Below are positions 9,157 to 18,801 of a stretch of 64,000 nucleotides of DNA, in pieces. Within the stretch, counting starts at the first letter, position 1. Each line of letters begins with the position of its first letter. Location of the stretch: contig CAMWKH010000006.1 of assembly GCA_947174805.1 (NCBI GenBank), positions 49,473 through 113,472 on the forward strand, in the 5' to 3' direction. Under the pieces are notes generated by a model that was given only the letters and a program-made list of their open reading frames with translations, was not told where the DNA came from and did not search any database. The translations under genes were made by a program, and so were the position numbers. The DNA is from an uncultured Roseburia sp. GTDB taxonomy: Bacteria; Bacillota; Clostridia; Lachnospirales; Lachnospiraceae.

Positions 9157-10464
9157 ATGAACCAGTTTGATGAAAATAATTCTTATGAAACTTACTATAC
9201 TCCTTATGAGGAACCGGAAAAACCCAAAAAGCAAAAATCTGGTTTTACCGGGAAAGTATTCAGGTGTATTGCCCTTGCCCTTGTGTTTGGACTGGTGGCG
9301 GGCACATCTTTCTCCGGCACATCTTATTTTTTTGAACAGTATGTAAGCGTGGGAGAGGAAAAAGGGGAGGAAAAGAGCGGGGCGGATTTAAATATTGCCC
9401 AGTCCACGGAAAAATTCGTGACGGATAATATGTCGGATAAAGAAAATAATGCCGGGGAGACGGGGGCGGTGACAGATGTCTCTTCTATCGTGGATATGGC
9501 TATGCCCTCCATTGTGTCTATTACCACAATATCCACCACAACGGTACGGAGTTTCTTTGGGCATACCCAGGAATATGAAAGCGAAGGCTGCGGTTCCGGA
9601 ATTATCATCAGCCAGGATGAGGAGAATCTTTATATTGCCACCAACAACCATGTGGTGGCAGGCGCCAATACCCTCTCCGTGATTTTTTCAGACAATTCCC
9701 TGGTTACCGCCAAGGTTAAGGGCACAGACCCAAACAGCGACCTTGCGGTGGTAAGCGTGAAATTGTCGGATATCGATGCCGGGACAAAGGAAAAAATCCG
9801 CACAGCCACCTTTGGGGAGTCAAGCCAGACAAAGGTGGGGCAGGCGGCTATTGCCATCGGAAACGCACTGGGATACGGCCAGTCCGTGACAAAGGGAGTG
9901 ATATCCGCCGTTGACAGGGAAGTGACAGTGCAGGATGAGAGCACAGGTTCCGCTGTGACCAATACCCTGCTTCAGACAGACGCAGCTATCAACCCGGGGA
10001 ACAGCGGCGGAGCCCTTCTTAATATCCGGGGGGAAGTCATCGGGATCAACTCTGTAAAATATTCCGAGACCAGCGTGGAGGGCATGGGGTATGCCATTCC
10101 GGCGGATGCTGCCATTCCCATTATTAAGCAGCTCATTACCAGGGAGGTGGTGAGAGGTTCTGACAGTGCATATTTTGGAGCTTCCGGGGTGGATATGACA
10201 GAGGAAGTGGCAAAGACATACAATATGCCTATGGGAGTTTATATTGCACAGGTGGTAGAGGGAAGCGGCGCTGACAAAGCCGGGATTGTCCAAGGAGATA
10301 TTATTACAAAATTTGACGGAAGAAATATTACCGCACAGGAGGATATTGAGAAGTTGATGCAGTATATGTCTGCGGGAACCACGGTGGAAGTGGGATACAA
10401 GCGGGCGGTAAACGGAGAGTATGAGGAATTTACCGTGGAAGTTACCTTGGGGAAAAAGAATTAA
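9157..10464 (+). CDS. htrA: HtrA/DegP-type trypsin-like serine protease with PDZ domain
   Basis: Membrane-anchored quality-control protease of the S1C family. A cytoplasmic acidic/Tyr-rich N-terminus leads into one membrane helix (about 37-60). The protease domain follows with H165 (NNHVVAG), D195 (SDLAVVSV) and S283 (GNSGGALL) as catalytic triad, and a PDZ domain covers about 345-430 (GVYIAQVVEGSGADKAGIVQGDII). ATG 9157 is preferred over the in-frame ATG 9139 because GAAAGGAA at 9141-9148 is well spaced from it. It is monocistronic, with terminators on both sides. Typical substrates are misfolded proteins outside the membrane. Confidence 0.92.
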   Translation: MNQFDENNSYETYYTPYEEPEKPKKQKSGFTGKVFRCIALALVFGLVAGTSFSGTSYFFEQYVSVGEEKGEEKSGADLNIAQSTEKFVTDNMSDKENNAGETGAVTDVSSIVDMAMPSIVSITTISTTTVRSFFGHTQEYESEGCGSGIIISQDEENLYIATNNHVVAGANTLSVIFSDNSLVTAKVKGTDPNSDLAVVSVKLSDIDAGTKEKIRTATFGESSQTKVGQAAIAIGNALGYGQSVTKGVISAVDREVTVQDESTGSAVTNTLLQTDAAINPGNSGGALLNIRGEVIGINSVKYSETSVEGMGYAIPADAAIPIIKQLITREVVRGSDSAYFGASGVDMTEEVAKTYNMPMGVYIAQVVEGSGADKAGIVQGDIITKFDGRNITAQEDIEKLMQYMSAGTTVEVGYKRAVNGEYEEFTVEVTLGKKN

Positions 10465-10489
10465 AGAAAAGTCATAAATACATGTATTA

Positions 10490-10520
10490 AAATAAGCGCA
10501 GGGATGCGCTTATTTTGTTT
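10490..10520 (+). terminator. Rho-independent terminator after htrA
   Basis: AATAAGCGCA (10491-10500) and TGCGCTTATT (10505-10514) form a 10-bp stem around GGGA, followed by TTGTTT. Confidence 0.85.
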
Positions 10521-10617
10521 CTCTGGGAGTCAATGCCCCATTTCATAGCGTACATTACCACTGGAAAATATTAAGAAAAATTAAAAAATATTGGCAGGGC
10601 TTTCTGTGATTTCCACC

Positions 10618-10646
10618 TTGCGGATGCTGTGGAGTTGTTTTATAAT
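10618..10646 (+). promoter_or_regulatory. Promoter for arcC
   Basis: TTGCGG (10618-10623), a 17-bp spacer and a consensus TATAAT (10641-10646). The rest of the 209-bp gap after the htrA terminator holds only a short palindrome, ACAGGCCTGT near 10671-10680, just downstream of the predicted start site. Confidence 0.6.
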
Positions 10647-10729
10647 AAGGCTAACTATTTGTTTGATAAGACAGGCCTGTAAAGGACAGGCCGGGAGATG
10701 CAGGAGTTTGTAAATCCAGGAGGAAGTGT

Positions 10730-11662
10730 ATGAGAAAAAAGAGGATAGTAATTGCCCTGGGGCATGAGGCATTGGGAACCACCCTTCCAGAACAGAAAGT
10801 TGCCACGGGTAAGACAGCCAAGGCGGTTGCAGATTTAATTGAATCGGATTACCAGGTGGTAATCTCCCACTCAAACGGACCTCAGGTGGGGATGATACAT
10901 ACGGCAATGTCGGAATTCTGCCGGCTTTACCCGGAATATACCAAAACTCCCATGTCGGTTTGTTCCGCCATGAGTCAGGGATATATCGGTTATGACCTGC
11001 AGAATGCCATCCGCACGGAACTTTTAAACCGGGGGATATATAAGACGGTGTCCACTGTTTTAACGCAGGTGTGCGTTGACCCCTATGATGAAGCATTTTA
11101 TCACCCCAGCAAGATTATCGGGCGGGTGATGACAAAAGAGGAGGCCTTGGAGGAGGAGAAAAAAGGCAATCATGTGGTGGAGACCCCCCAGGGTTACCGC
11201 AGGATTGTTGCTGCTCCAAAACCCATGAATATTGTGGAAATCGATGCCATCCGCACATTAAGCGACGCAGACCAGGTTGTGATTGCCTGCGGCGGCGGGG
11301 GAATCCCTGTGCTTACCCAGAACAATAATTTAAAGGGCGCCAGCGCAGTGATTGAAAAAGACTTGGCGGCAGGAAAGCTGGCCCAGATGCTTAACGCAGA
11401 TATGTTTGTGATTTTGACAGGGGAAGAAAAGGTCTGTTTAAATTACAAAAAGCCCGACCAGAAGGCGTTGGATGTGCTCACGGTGGGCGAGGCGGCGGCC
11501 TACATAGGGGAAGGCCAGTTTGAGGAGGGGACGATTCTGCCGAAAATTCAGGCAGCCATTGAGTTTATCGGAGACTCCGCCGTTAAGACAGCGGTTATTA
11601 CAAAATTAGATAAATCCAAAGAAGCGTTGGAGGGGAGCACAGGTACTGTGATCCGCAAATAA
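10730..11662 (+). CDS. arcC: Carbamate kinase
   Basis: Catalyses reversible ATP + carbamate to carbamoyl phosphate + ADP, usually run toward ATP in fermentative arginine, agmatine or purine breakdown. At 310 residues it has full family length, with the opening RIVIALGHEALG, the substrate/nucleotide segments SHSNGPQVG, ACGGGGIPV and the C-terminal LPKIQAAIEF. AGGAGG just upstream supports the ATG. No arcA, argF-type transferase or arcD gene is adjacent, so its carbamoyl-phosphate source must be encoded elsewhere. It has its own promoter, and the next gene follows after 24 bp without a visible terminator. Confidence 0.92.
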   Translation: MRKKRIVIALGHEALGTTLPEQKVATGKTAKAVADLIESDYQVVISHSNGPQVGMIHTAMSEFCRLYPEYTKTPMSVCSAMSQGYIGYDLQNAIRTELLNRGIYKTVSTVLTQVCVDPYDEAFYHPSKIIGRVMTKEEALEEEKKGNHVVETPQGYRRIVAAPKPMNIVEIDAIRTLSDADQVVIACGGGGIPVLTQNNNLKGASAVIEKDLAAGKLAQMLNADMFVILTGEEKVCLNYKKPDQKALDVLTVGEAAAYIGEGQFEEGTILPKIQAAIEFIGDSAVKTAVITKLDKSKEALEGSTGTVIRK

Positions 11663-11686
11663 AAAGAAAAGAGGAGAGAAAAACAA

Positions 11687-14600
11687 ATGAAAATGGTAAG
11701 GAGAGCTGCGGCGCTGTTCTTGGCCCTGGCGGTGAGTATTACGTCGGGTTATACAGATATAAAAGCGGCGTCAGTGTCAGATTCCTCTGAGTATCTTTCA
11801 GAGGAGAGCGCTGCCAGGGAGGCAGATGCACAGGAGGAGAATGAAGTTTTCGGGGAGGAAAATATCCCAGGGACAGAAACCCCGGATATTTTCCAGGGAG
11901 ATACTGAAATCGAGACAGAAACCCCGGAGGTTTTACCGGAGGAAAATATTTCCGCAGAGACAACGGAAAGTGAGACAGAGATGCCCGGGGAGACAGAGAC
12001 TCCCTCAGATGAAGATGTGTTAGAGCCTCCGGTTTCAACAGAGAGTATGGAAGAAATTCCCGATACGGAGGAGGAGACACAGGAGCCCTTAGAGGAAGAG
12101 ACAGAAAAAAAGGCCCGGGGGGCGGAAGAAATCGGTCTTGTAAATTTCCTGGTGGTTTCAGAACCTATGGTAAACACCCCCGGAACCCAGAAGATTATGA
12201 CAAGTATCGGGGACGGAAGCAGTAAAGTGGAATCTGCTGTTTTGACCTATGAGAATAAAGAGACAGGAAAAACCTATGAGGTAGGGAATAAAGAAATTTT
12301 AGATGATTTCGTTTTATTTACCATGGATTTTCCCAAAGATTCCCAGACCGGAACCTATCAGTTAAAGGCTCTGACCTACACGATGGGAGGACTTACCACC
12401 ACAACAGCATTTGCCGAAATGGGGATAGACGCGTCCTTTGGTGTGAATGAAGTGGCGGATACGAAGCCGGACGACGTGCTTTTGACTGACGAAGAACTTT
12501 CCGCCTTGACGGAAAGCGTGGAGGCAAATGTTGTCACCTTAGATGAAAATACGGATGCAAAGGAAATCGGGGAGGCGCTGGAACAGGCAGGATGCGATGC
12601 AGATGTTGTGCAGGAGAACAGGGCGAGAGTAAAAGGCGCTTCACCCAAAGGCATGAGCAGCCTTATTGTGGTGCTGGACCCGGGACATGGGGGCAGCGAC
12701 GGCGGTGCCAGTGCAAACGGCCTTGTGGAGAAAAACCTGAATTTAAAAATCGGACAGTACTGTAAAGAGGAGCTGGAGAAATACGCAGGGGTTAAAGTTA
12801 TTATGACCAGGGAGAGCGATACCTATCTCACTTTGGCCCAGAGGGCTCAGGTTGCCATTGACAACAGGGCAAATGTGTTTGTCAGCCTTCATATTAACTC
12901 CAATGTCAGCGCCGGGCCAAACGGTGCCAATGTGTATTACCCCAACAATAGCTACAACAGCTCTGTGGGAAATACCGGAAAAAACCTGGCCACTGTTATA
13001 GAATCCAAACTTACGGATTTGGGCCTTGCCAGCGGCGGCATCCACATCCGCAATTCAGAGAACAATACAAGATATCCCGACGGTTCCCTGGCAGATTATT
13101 ACGGGGTGATTAAACGGTGTAAAGAAAACGGAATCCCGGGGCTGATTGTGGAACATGCTTTTATCTCAAATGTCAATGATGCAAAGTTTTTAAGCAGTGA
13201 TGAAAATCTAAAAAGACTGGGAGTGGCGGATGCCACAGGAATTGCGGAATATTACGGATTAAAGAAAGGCGTAGGCTTTACCTCCATTGTGGCGGCGGGA
13301 AGCGACAGCCTGGAACTGACCTGGAAGAAAGTAAGCGGCGTCAGCGGTTATGAAATTTACCGGAGTACAAAGAGTGACGGAGGATTTGAAAAAATAGCCA
13401 CCATTAACTCTGCAGATACCACAAACTATAAAGATACAGGGCTTACGCCGGGTACAGTATATTATTACAAAATGCGTACCTTTACAAAATCCGGGTCAAA
13501 GACCAACTATGGAAGCTACAGTAAAGTGGAGTCCGGAGGAACTATTGCAAAGACGGCCATCAGCTCGTTAAAATCAAAAAACCACAAGAGCCTTGAGATT
13601 AGCTGGAATGTAGTAGGCAGCGCTACAGGTTATGAAATTAGCCGTTCCACATCCAAAGACGGTACTTATAAACAGGTTGCCATGATTGCCTCCCAGAGCC
13701 AGTCCAATTATACGGACAGTACGGTAAAAGCCGGAAAACTTTACTATTACAAAATCCGTGCTGTGGGCCAGGAGGGGAACACCACTGTGTACAGTGACTG
13801 GAGCGGAGCCGTATCTGGAAGGACAGCAATAAAACCAACAGAGATCCGCGTAAGGTCTAAAAACAGCACAACCTTGGAAATTTCCTGGAAGGGAGATAAA
13901 AATGCCGCAGGCTATACCATCAAGCGAGGGGAATCCAAGAATGGAAAATATACAAAAATTGCCACGGTCAAAGGAGGAAATACAACCACCTATGACAATA
14001 AAAAGGTAAAGGCGGGAAAGACCTACTATTACCAGGTGGAGGCTTATAACTATAACGGGGAGAAAAAGGGGTACAGCGGTTACAGCAGCGCTGCCAGCGG
14101 AAAGACTTTAAAGGCGGTTTCCATTTCAAAAGTCCAGTCCACTTCCTCCACAAAGCAGACTATTACCTGGAAAAAAAGCAACGAGGCCAACGGTTACCAG
14201 ATTTATCAGAGTACCTCTAAGAATGGTACATACAAAAAAATAAAGACCATCAAAAATAAAAAGACCACATCCTATAAAGTCTCCGGCCTTACCCCTGGAG
14301 TAAAGTATTACTACAAGGTGAGGGTTACCAATAAAGTAAACGGCGCAACTGGATACAGCGACTATTCTACCGTCCGGGGCGCTAGGGTGGCAAAAGCGGT
14401 AATCAAACAGGCAGAGGGAGCCTCAGGAACAAAAATTAAGCTCTCCTGGGACAAGGTAAAAGATGCGGACAGCTATGTGATTTACCGCAGCACCAGCAGC
14501 GGGGGCTCTTACAAGAAGATTGGCACGGCGAAAGGCAGCGCCACCAGCTATACGGACTCCAAGCTTAATATGACGAAGAAATATTATTATAAGCTGGAAG

Positions 14601-16009
14601 TGAAGATGAAAGGGTATAAAGCCACAGGAACCAGCGGCAAGAGTGCCAGGGCCACTGCTTATCCCATCCGGCAGACACAGATTGCTTCTGTGGCGCCCAA
14701 CGATACAGGGGCGCTTCTTATCCGGTGGAACCAGGTAAAGGATATTAAAGGCTATGAAGTGTACCGAAGCACAGAGTGGGACGGAGCTTACACCCTTCTC
14801 ACAAGGGTAAATGACTACAGTGTCACCAGTTTTGCAGATACCACAATACAGCCTTCCGTGTCTTACTGGTATAAGGTACGCCTTGTCAATACCTATGACG
14901 GCAAGACAATTTACGGAGGTTACAGCGCTCCGGTGGAGGGCAGTTCTCTGGCGGCTCCCGGGAATGTGACAGTGACATCCGTATCGGAAACACAGCTTGA
15001 TATTACCTGGACGGCGGTAAACGGGGCTTCTGGTTATATTGTTTACCGCAGTACCCAGCCCCAGGGTGAATATACAGAGATTGGAAGGGCAGGTAATACG
15101 ACTGTCTTCTCCGATACCACAGTGGTAAAAGACACCGTATATTATTATAAAATAAAGTCTGTTGATGCAAATAACAGAACCAGCATATTCAGCAGCGTGG
15201 CCTCCGGCTGCGCTGCTGCAAAATTATTAGTGACAAAAGCGGATTTTTCCGGTGGAGCGGCAGTGTCAGTGGCATGGAATCAAGCAGGAGGAAATGTGAG
15301 CGGTTATGAACTCTACCGCAGTTCTTCCGAGAAGCTGACGGTTTTCCAAAAGGTTGCCGCTACAAAGGAAACCTCCTATGTGGACAGGGAGGTAAAAGCC
15401 GGAGTCACTTACTATTACAGGGTGCGGAGTTATAAAACAGCATCGGGAAAGACCATCTACAGCGGCTATTCCGACACCCTGTCTACTAATCCTTCGGATT
15501 ATCGGATTATGGGGGCTGCCAGTGTAACTCCGGCCCAAATGGCGGCTGCGTTCTGGGCCTCCGGAAAATCTTATCCATCCTCCATCTACACATCAAAAGG
15601 AGCACCGGACCTGCAGACCTTTTGTCAGATTGTCTACGACGAGTGCGTAATAGAAGGTTTAAAGCCGGAAGTGCTCTTTGCCCAGATTTGCCATGAGACA
15701 GGATTTTTACAGTTTGGGGGCCAGGTGAAACCGGAACAGTGTAATTTCGGAGGATTGGGGGCATTAGACAGCGGGGAGAGCGGGGCGTCTTTTTCCGATG
15801 TACGGACGGGAATTCGCGCTCAGGTTCAGCACTTAAAGGCATACGCCTCAGTGGACAGCCTGCGCCAGCCCTGCATAGACCAGAGATTTCACTATGTAAA
15901 CAGAGGGAAAGCAGAGTATGTACAACAGCTTGGCCACGGAAATTGGGCCACAGACACATCCTACGCAGTAAAATTAATGAACAATATCAACAAAATAATT
16001 TCAAAATAG
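11687..16009 (+). CDS. Secreted bifunctional autolysin: amidase_3, eight FN3-like repeats, glucosaminidase
   Basis: This 1440-residue exported cell-wall hydrolase starts with a signal peptide (about 1-28), followed by a very acidic Glu/Thr-rich linker (30-140). A region around 145-320 is of unknown function. The N-acetylmuramoyl-L-alanine amidase domain is at about 324-525, with VLDPGHGGSDGG, MTRESD, SLHINSN and IVEHAFISN providing the zinc and catalytic residues. Eight fibronectin-III-like modules of about 93 residues follow (about 528-1270), each with the core GYEIYRSTxxxGxYxKIA and YYYKVR. The C-terminal glucosaminidase-type domain (about 1272-1440) has CHETGFLQFGG around the expected catalytic Glu. 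It opens a run of three wall hydrolases. Confidence 0.9.
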   Translation: MKMVRRAAALFLALAVSITSGYTDIKAASVSDSSEYLSEESAAREADAQEENEVFGEENIPGTETPDIFQGDTEIETETPEVLPEENISAETTESETEMPGETETPSDEDVLEPPVSTESMEEIPDTEEETQEPLEEETEKKARGAEEIGLVNFLVVSEPMVNTPGTQKIMTSIGDGSSKVESAVLTYENKETGKTYEVGNKEILDDFVLFTMDFPKDSQTGTYQLKALTYTMGGLTTTTAFAEMGIDASFGVNEVADTKPDDVLLTDEELSALTESVEANVVTLDENTDAKEIGEALEQAGCDADVVQENRARVKGASPKGMSSLIVVLDPGHGGSDGGASANGLVEKNLNLKIGQYCKEELEKYAGVKVIMTRESDTYLTLAQRAQVAIDNRANVFVSLHINSNVSAGPNGANVYYPNNSYNSSVGNTGKNLATVIESKLTDLGLASGGIHIRNSENNTRYPDGSLADYYGVIKRCKENGIPGLIVEHAFISNVNDAKFLSSDENLKRLGVADATGIAEYYGLKKGVGFTSIVAAGSDSLELTWKKVSGVSGYEIYRSTKSDGGFEKIATINSADTTNYKDTGLTPGTVYYYKMRTFTKSGSKTNYGSYSKVESGGTIAKTAISSLKSKNHKSLEISWNVVGSATGYEISRSTSKDGTYKQVAMIASQSQSNYTDSTVKAGKLYYYKIRAVGQEGNTTVYSDWSGAVSGRTAIKPTEIRVRSKNSTTLEISWKGDKNAAGYTIKRGESKNGKYTKIATVKGGNTTTYDNKKVKAGKTYYYQVEAYNYNGEKKGYSGYSSAASGKTLKAVSISKVQSTSSTKQTITWKKSNEANGYQIYQSTSKNGTYKKIKTIKNKKTTSYKVSGLTPGVKYYYKVRVTNKVNGATGYSDYSTVRGARVAKAVIKQAEGASGTKIKLSWDKVKDADSYVIYRSTSSGGSYKKIGTAKGSATSYTDSKLNMTKKYYYKLEVKMKGYKATGTSGKSARATAYPIRQTQIASVAPNDTGALLIRWNQVKDIKGYEVYRSTEWDGAYTLLTRVNDYSVTSFADTTIQPSVSYWYKVRLVNTYDGKTIYGGYSAPVEGSSLAAPGNVTVTSVSETQLDITWTAVNGASGYIVYRSTQPQGEYTEIGRAGNTTVFSDTTVVKDTVYYYKIKSVDANNRTSIFSSVASGCAAAKLLVTKADFSGGAAVSVAWNQAGGNVSGYELYRSSSEKLTVFQKVAATKETSYVDREVKAGVTYYYRVRSYKTASGKTIYSGYSDTLSTNPSDYRIMGAASVTPAQMAAAFWASGKSYPSSIYTSKGAPDLQTFCQIVYDECVIEGLKPEVLFAQICHETGFLQFGGQVKPEQCNFGGLGALDSGESGASFSDVRTGIRAQVQHLKAYASVDSLRQPCIDQRFHYVNRGKAEYVQQLGHGNWATDTSYAVKLMNNINKIISK

Positions 16010-16033
16010 GGAAGAGAAACAGAGAGGAGACAT

Positions 16034-17752
16034 ATGAGAAAAATATATCAGAAACTTTTTGCAGCACTCTTTTGTGTGCTTATGTTTATGCCTGGAAAAG
16101 GAGTGACGGCTCTGGCAGGTGACACAGGAATCCGTGCAACGGCTATCTCCAGCAGCAGAATGGAACTGAGCTGGAGTGTGACAGAGGGAGCTTTTCAGTA
16201 TAAAGTGTACAGAAGCAACAGCCTGGAAGGAGGGTATTCCAAGCTGGGCACCACAGGGGAAACGGTTTATCTGGATAAGAGCGTAAAAGCCGGAAGAAGT
16301 TATTACTATCGGATTGTGCCTGTGGAGGCAGGGACAAAACAGGATATGGAACATGCCGTAAGGACAGTGAAGGCGAAGACGCCGGAGGCTGTGGCAGTTA
16401 CAAAAATCAGTGTGAAAAGCCCAACAAAGGTAAAATTGTACTGGAACACTTCCAAGGGGGCAAACGGGTATGAAATTTACCGCAGCAGCAAAAAGGAGGA
16501 AGGTTATATTCTCGCCGCCACAGTGAAAGGGAGAGAAAATACAGTATACACGGACAATACTATTGTCCCGGGAAGGACCTATTATTATAAAATTCTCCCC
16601 ACGGTGTCGAATAACGGAGTGGCGGGCAAGGGAAGTTTTTCTGCTCCCATGAAAGTAAAGACTGTGGCAAAAACAGAGATTACGGGAATTTCTTCCTTAA
16701 ATTCCGGCTCCATGCAGCTTGTGTGGAAAAAAGTGAGCAATGCAGAGGGATATGAAATTTACCGCAGCACAAAAAAAGACAGCGGGTATAAAAAGATAGC
16801 GTCACTGAAAAGAAATGCGGATAAATATACGGACAAGTCCGTAAAAACAGGCAAGAAATACTATTATAAAGTAGTTACCCTGGGAAAATTAAACGGTAAA
16901 AAAATAACCAGCGGCTATTCTAATCCAGTATCCCACAGGGCTTTAAGCAAAGTAAAGATTTCTTCCGCAGCTTCCACTTTGGAAGATGCGGTTAAGATAA
17001 AGTGGAAAAAAGTTACCGGGGCAACGAGATATAAAATTTTCCGCGCCACCTCCTCAAAGGGGTCTTACAAGCACATTGCAACGGTAAAATCCAACGGGAA
17101 AGATACCCAGTCCTACACAGACAAAAAGGTAACTTCCGGAAAGAATTATTACTATAAGGTACAGGCATATTCCAGCAATGACGGTATCATTGCAGCGGGA
17201 AAAGGAGATAAGTCCGAGTATAAGAAAGCCACTTTAAATTATGCCATTATGGGAAAATCTACGGTAACTGTGGATCAGATGGTAAAATTTTATAACTTGT
17301 CAGGAAAGAAATATCCTTCCATATACAAAGACAAAGGAGCCAAAAATATTAAGAAGTTCTGTGAGATTCTTTTGGACGAGTCTGAGAGAGAAGGGGTGAG
17401 GGCCGAAGTGATTTTTGCCCAGGTGTGCCTGGAGACAGGATATTTAAGTTTCGGGGGCCAGGTGAGCGCAGGCCAGTGTAATTTCAGCGGTTTGGGCGCC
17501 ACAGACGACGGGGCGGCAGGAGCCACTTTTAAAGATGTGAGAACGGGACTGAGAGCCCAGGTGCAGCACTTAAAAGGCTATGCATCAAAAGACAGCTTAA
17601 ACCAAAAATGTGTAGACCCAAGGTTCCAGTACCTCACCCACAGAAGAGGCTCCACCCCCTATGTGCAGAATCTGGGTAACGGGAACTGGGCCACAGACCC
17701 TAACTATGCTTCTAAGTTAATGACCCTGATTAAAAAGATGAAAAGCTGTTAG
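16034..17752 (+). CDS. Secreted FN3-repeat glucosaminidase (paralogue of the previous gene's C-terminus)
   Basis: A 572-residue protein with a signal peptide (about 1-29), four FN3-like modules (about 32-400) and a glucosaminidase domain (about 402-572). The last domain matches the end of the upstream autolysin almost block for block: LETGYLSFGGQVSAGQCNFSG, the D-V-R-T-G-L-R-A-Q-V-Q-H-L-K stretch and NLGNGNWATDPNYASKL. The amidase domain is missing. The gene starts 24 bp after its neighbour. A tandem duplication with domain loss explains the pair well. It likely cleaves the glycan backbone; cell separation or turnover is inferred. Confidence 0.88.
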   Translation: MRKIYQKLFAALFCVLMFMPGKGVTALAGDTGIRATAISSSRMELSWSVTEGAFQYKVYRSNSLEGGYSKLGTTGETVYLDKSVKAGRSYYYRIVPVEAGTKQDMEHAVRTVKAKTPEAVAVTKISVKSPTKVKLYWNTSKGANGYEIYRSSKKEEGYILAATVKGRENTVYTDNTIVPGRTYYYKILPTVSNNGVAGKGSFSAPMKVKTVAKTEITGISSLNSGSMQLVWKKVSNAEGYEIYRSTKKDSGYKKIASLKRNADKYTDKSVKTGKKYYYKVVTLGKLNGKKITSGYSNPVSHRALSKVKISSAASTLEDAVKIKWKKVTGATRYKIFRATSSKGSYKHIATVKSNGKDTQSYTDKKVTSGKNYYYKVQAYSSNDGIIAAGKGDKSEYKKATLNYAIMGKSTVTVDQMVKFYNLSGKKYPSIYKDKGAKNIKKFCEILLDESEREGVRAEVIFAQVCLETGYLSFGGQVSAGQCNFSGLGATDDGAAGATFKDVRTGLRAQVQHLKGYASKDSLNQKCVDPRFQYLTHRRGSTPYVQNLGNGNWATDPNYASKLMTLIKKMKSC

Positions 17753-17763
17753 GGGGCGGGAAT

Positions 17764-18717
17764 ATGAAACAAAAGAAGTATTTCTTTTTCACAGCCCTGA
17801 CGCTGATTCTCTGTCTGTCCCTCTCCGGCTGCAAAACCATAGGCGCCGGGGGAAAGAAAGAGCAGGGGCAGACAATTTTAGAGAGAGAGATCATTCAAGA
17901 GTCTTTAGAAAAAGGGGGAAAAGAATCCACAGAAGAGCAGACGGAAATTTCTGTGGAGGATACCCAGGAGGCGGTAACAGAGACAGAAACCGGAATCCAA
18001 ACAGTCCTTGAGACAGAAGAAAGGGGCATGGAAGAAGAGCCCGATTCTCAGGAGGGAAGCGACGGGGAAACAAAAACGCTTCCCGAGGGGTCTCATATTG
18101 TGTGCATTGACCCGGGGCACCAGGCCAAGGGAAACAGCGAGCCGGAGCCCATAGGGCCGGGAGCCTCAGAGACAAAAGCAAAGGTGGCCTCAGGAACCAG
18201 GGGAAGTACCACAGGCCTGGCGGAATATGAACTGACCCTTCAGGTTTCTAAAAAGCTTCGGGACATTTTAACTGCCAGGGGATACAGCGTGATTATGGTG
18301 AGGGAGAGCAACGATGTAAATCTCAGCAACCGGGAGCGGGCGGAGGTGGCCAACAGCAGCAATGCGGAAATATTTTTAAGAATTCATGCCAACGGATCTG
18401 AAAACAGCAGCGCCAACGGTATTATGACCATCTGCCCCACACAGAATAATCCTTACTGCAGCAATATCTACAGCCAGTCCAGGAAATTGTCGGACAAAGT
18501 TTTAGATGCCATGGTAAACGCTACCGGGGCAAACAGAGAACATGTGTGGGAGACCGATACCATGAGCGGGATCAACTGGTGCCAGGTGCCTGTCACCATT
18601 GTGGAGATGGGGTATATGACAAACCCGGCGGAGGACGCAAATATGGCGGATTCTTCCTATCAGGATAAGCTGGCATCGGGAATTGCCGACGGGGTGGATG
18701 CCTATTTTTCAGAATAG
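17764..18717 (+). CDS. N-acetylmuramoyl-L-alanine amidase lipoprotein
   Basis: An export signal ending in a lipobox (LSLSGC, Cys about residue 20) leads to an acidic Glu/Thr linker (25-110) and a zinc-dependent amidase_3 domain (about 115-317). The domain has IVCIDPGHQ, the metal-binding Glu in GLAEYELTL, MVRESNDVNLSNRERA, LRIHANGS and VTIVEMGYMTN. It should be anchored to the outer membrane face and cut the stem peptide from MurNAc. The gene starts 11 bp after the preceding hydrolase, so three wall hydrolases probably form one operon. AGGGGGCGGGA supplies the ribosome site. Confidence 0.9.
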   Translation: MKQKKYFFFTALTLILCLSLSGCKTIGAGGKKEQGQTILEREIIQESLEKGGKESTEEQTEISVEDTQEAVTETETGIQTVLETEERGMEEEPDSQEGSDGETKTLPEGSHIVCIDPGHQAKGNSEPEPIGPGASETKAKVASGTRGSTTGLAEYELTLQVSKKLRDILTARGYSVIMVRESNDVNLSNRERAEVANSSNAEIFLRIHANGSENSSANGIMTICPTQNNPYCSNIYSQSRKLSDKVLDAMVNATGANREHVWETDTMSGINWCQVPVTIVEMGYMTNPAEDANMADSSYQDKLASGIADGVDAYFSE

Positions 18718-18801
18718 AGGAAAAATTTGTTATTTTTGAATGGATTTCCTGCTTTCAATCGTATTCTATATGAAATCAAAAAGCGGATGGAGGAAAAGAG
18801 C

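Noticed and set aside
13270..15500. Possible tandem DNA repeat array
   Set aside because: The repetition is at protein level (FN3-like modules about 93 residues long); the DNA of the modules has diverged and is not a tandem repeat or CRISPR.
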